Below are positions 4,352 to 6,109 of a stretch of DNA of 6,109 nt, one piece after another. The stretch is from Methylophaga sp. (lineage in GTDB: Bacteria > Pseudomonadota > Gammaproteobacteria > Nitrosococcales > Methylophagaceae). The position numbers and the translations under genes are program-made. The notes beneath the pieces are model-generated. The model was not told where the DNA came from and made no database searches. It saw only the letters and a program-made list of their open reading frames with translations. Each line of letters opens with the position of its first letter. Positions within the stretch are counted from its first letter, which is position 1. Location of the stretch: NCBI GenBank assembly GCA_013139345.1, contig WTAY01000179.1:1-6109 (forward strand), written 5' to 3'.

Positions 4352-6109
4352 GTGAAATATTTTAAATTATTACCTTTACCATTCTTAATGATGGGTCTTC
4401 AATCAGCAGTGCATGCTGAACACATCAGCCTACCAACTATCTCTGTTGAAGGCATGGCAGGAGAAGCAACACCCTATGCTATTCCACCATTATCGATTGC
4501 ATCACCTGATACCGGTGATATGATCAAACGCCTTCCCGGTGCCAATGTTAATAGTAACGGTCCACTCACCAGCATTGCTCAATACCGAGGCCTCTTTGGC
4601 GACCGCGTCAATGTCTTGATCGACGGTGTTCGCATCAGCCAAGCCGGTCCAAACCGTATGGATTCGCCATTAAGTTATTTGCCAAGCTCTCGTGTTGCAG
4701 ATGTGGCTTTATATCGTGGTATTGCACCTGTCAGCTCTGGTATCGAAACCATTGGTGGCACAATTATGGCCAATTCAAAACAGGCTGAATTTGCATCAGG
4801 TGATGAAGCAGAATTCCACGGTAATGTAGCAGCGGGTTATGCTGAAAATGGTAATAGCCGTTATGCAGGAGTATTAGCAAGCGTAGCAACTAAAAACCAC
4901 CGATTCCAAGTTGCAGGCAGCCTTGATCGTGGTGATGATCTTGAAGTGGATAGCGGCAAGATCATTCCCAGTGAACATGAGCGTGACACCGTTGGCGTAA
5001 GCTATGCTTTTCAACAAAATGGTAATAACTTAGAACTTGATATCGAGCATCATGATACCGGCGAAACAGGTACAGCAGCATTACCGATGGATATTATGCT
5101 TGCGCGTGGTGAAAATTATAAAATCAAATTCAGTAAAGATCTTAATAATGGCGGCAAAATTAGTGCGCGACTGAATTATCAAGATGCAGAGCATTTGATG
5201 AGCAATTATGAGCTACGAACCAACCCAGTTATGTTTATGAGCGGCATGCCAATGCGACGCCATGCGCTTACTGATGTTGAATCACAGGGTTATCACTTTG
5301 ATTATTCTTTCAATGACTGGAAAGTAGGCTTCGATGGTGATCAGGCCGAGCACAATGGCACCATTTACAATCCAGATATGGCTGCTTTTTTTATCAAAAA
5401 CTACAACGACATTGAGCGTGATCGCTACAGTATATTTACCGAATGGAATGGTCAACTCAATGAGAATTGGAAAGCAGAATTAGGTGCACGTTACAGCCGA
5501 GTTAATATGGATGCAGGCTTAGTAAGTAACAATGTAAACCCAATGGGAATGATGGCTCCTGTAATGATGCAAGACATGCAAACAAACGTAAATACTTTGC
5601 AAGTAGCATTTAATGACTCAGATCGTAGTCAAAATGAAAACCTTTTTGATTTAGCTGCTGTATTTACTCATAAAATTGATGATAACTTAGACATCGAATT
5701 TGGCTTAGCACGTAAAGAACGAGCACCAAGCTATCAAGAACGATACTTATGGTTACCAATGGAGTCTACTTCAGGTTTGGCTGATGGTAATAACTACATG
5801 GGTAATGTGGCTCTTGATAAAGAAACTGCTTATCAAGCAGAGCTAGGTTTTGATTGGCATACACCTAAAGCCGCTTTTTCACCTCGCGTATTTTATCATC
5901 ACATCAATGACTACATTCAAGGCACAGCTTACAACTCAACAGGTATGATGGATCCAGTAATCATGTTAAATACTATGATGCGAACAACTGCTGAAATACC
6001 AACAGTGTTGCAATACAATAATGTTGATGCAAAACTTTACGGTATTGATGCCAACTGGTTTGTAGCAATGACAAACACATGGCAGCTAGATGGAACGGTA
6101 AGCTATGTT
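4352..6109 (+). CDS. TonB-dependent outer-membrane receptor, Met-rich, probably for a metal (3' end outside window)
   Basis: The frame stays open for 586 codons from the GTG and runs off the window, so the C-terminal strands are missing. Residues 1-22 form a signal peptide (MKYFKLLPLP, hydrophobic core, AVHA cleavage site). A TonB-box-like LPTISVEG follows at 27-34. The plug spans about 35-145, with MIKRLPGANVNSNGP, QYRGLFGDRVNVLIDGVRI and IETIGGTI, and is somewhat short before LPGANV. The rest alternates as barrel strands, including KERAPSYQERYLW (455-467) and the late-barrel ALDKETAYQAELGFDW (487-502), as in other TonB receptors. Methionines cluster at 294-301 (VMFMSGMPM begins at 293), 398-409 (MGMMAPVMMQDM) and 532-543 (MMDPVIMLNTMM). 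Copper receptors of the OprC/NosA type are Met-rich, so copper is the best guess; no cysteine is visible, so the CxxxM site of OprC is absent. It is divergent from the SafE-like/regulator operon and likely co-regulated with it. The receptor call is firm, the ligand is inferred. Confidence 0.9.
   Translation, partial: MKYFKLLPLPFLMMGLQSAVHAEHISLPTISVEGMAGEATPYAIPPLSIASPDTGDMIKRLPGANVNSNGPLTSIAQYRGLFGDRVNVLIDGVRISQAGPNRMDSPLSYLPSSRVADVALYRGIAPVSSGIETIGGTIMANSKQAEFASGDEAEFHGNVAAGYAENGNSRYAGVLASVATKNHRFQVAGSLDRGDDLEVDSGKIIPSEHERDTVGVSYAFQQNGNNLELDIEHHDTGETGTAALPMDIMLARGENYKIKFSKDLNNGGKISARLNYQDAEHLMSNYELRTNPVMFMSGMPMRRHALTDVESQGYHFDYSFNDWKVGFDGDQAEHNGTIYNPDMAAFFIKNYNDIERDRYSIFTEWNGQLNENWKAELGARYSRVNMDAGLVSNNVNPMGMMAPVMMQDMQTNVNTLQVAFNDSDRSQNENLFDLAAVFTHKIDDNLDIEFGLARKERAPSYQERYLWLPMESTSGLADGNNYMGNVALDKETAYQAELGFDWHTPKAAFSPRVFYHHINDYIQGTAYNSTGMMDPVIMLNTMMRTTAEIPTVLQYNNVDAKLYGIDANWFVAMTNTWQLDGTVSYV

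Overview
The window reads as chromosomal DNA of a gammaproteobacterium with moderate-to-low G+C (roughly 40-45% by eye). The main support is the thymidylate synthase. It has the roughly 283-residue form ending in YPFSV that I associate with Vibrio-like and other marine gammaproteobacteria, not the 264-residue E. coli form. A marine genus is likely, but I cannot name it from this sequence.

Layout: the 3' part of radC (+) enters from the left edge and meets a four-haem-ligand cytochrome b561-type membrane protein gene (-) tail to tail, with the two stop regions overlapping by 4 bp. Upstream of the cytochrome gene on the minus strand lies thyA, with a clear TATAAT -10 box. Between thyA and the next gene is a 238-bp non-coding stretch. 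It holds an unusual array of four small hairpins bracketed by two imperfect copies of a 20-bp sequence, which looks like a repeat element.

The right half looks like one functional locus arranged around a divergent promoter region (4197-4351). Leftward run a six-helix SafE/DsbD_2-type membrane protein with a His/Met-rich tail and, 4 nt after its stop, a short PspF-like AAA+ regulator with a Fis-type helix-turn-helix. The regulator has lost the GAFTGA loop needed to engage sigma-54. Rightward runs a TonB-dependent outer-membrane receptor, cut by the window edge, with three methionine-rich clusters in its barrel.

The most interesting reading is that these three genes form a metal-uptake system. 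Copper is the best guess because of the Met- and His-rich ligand sets. The receptor would bring metal across the outer membrane, the SafE-like protein would handle it at the inner membrane, and the regulator would control one or both transcripts by a sigma-54-independent route. The individual families are well supported; the shared metal function is inference.
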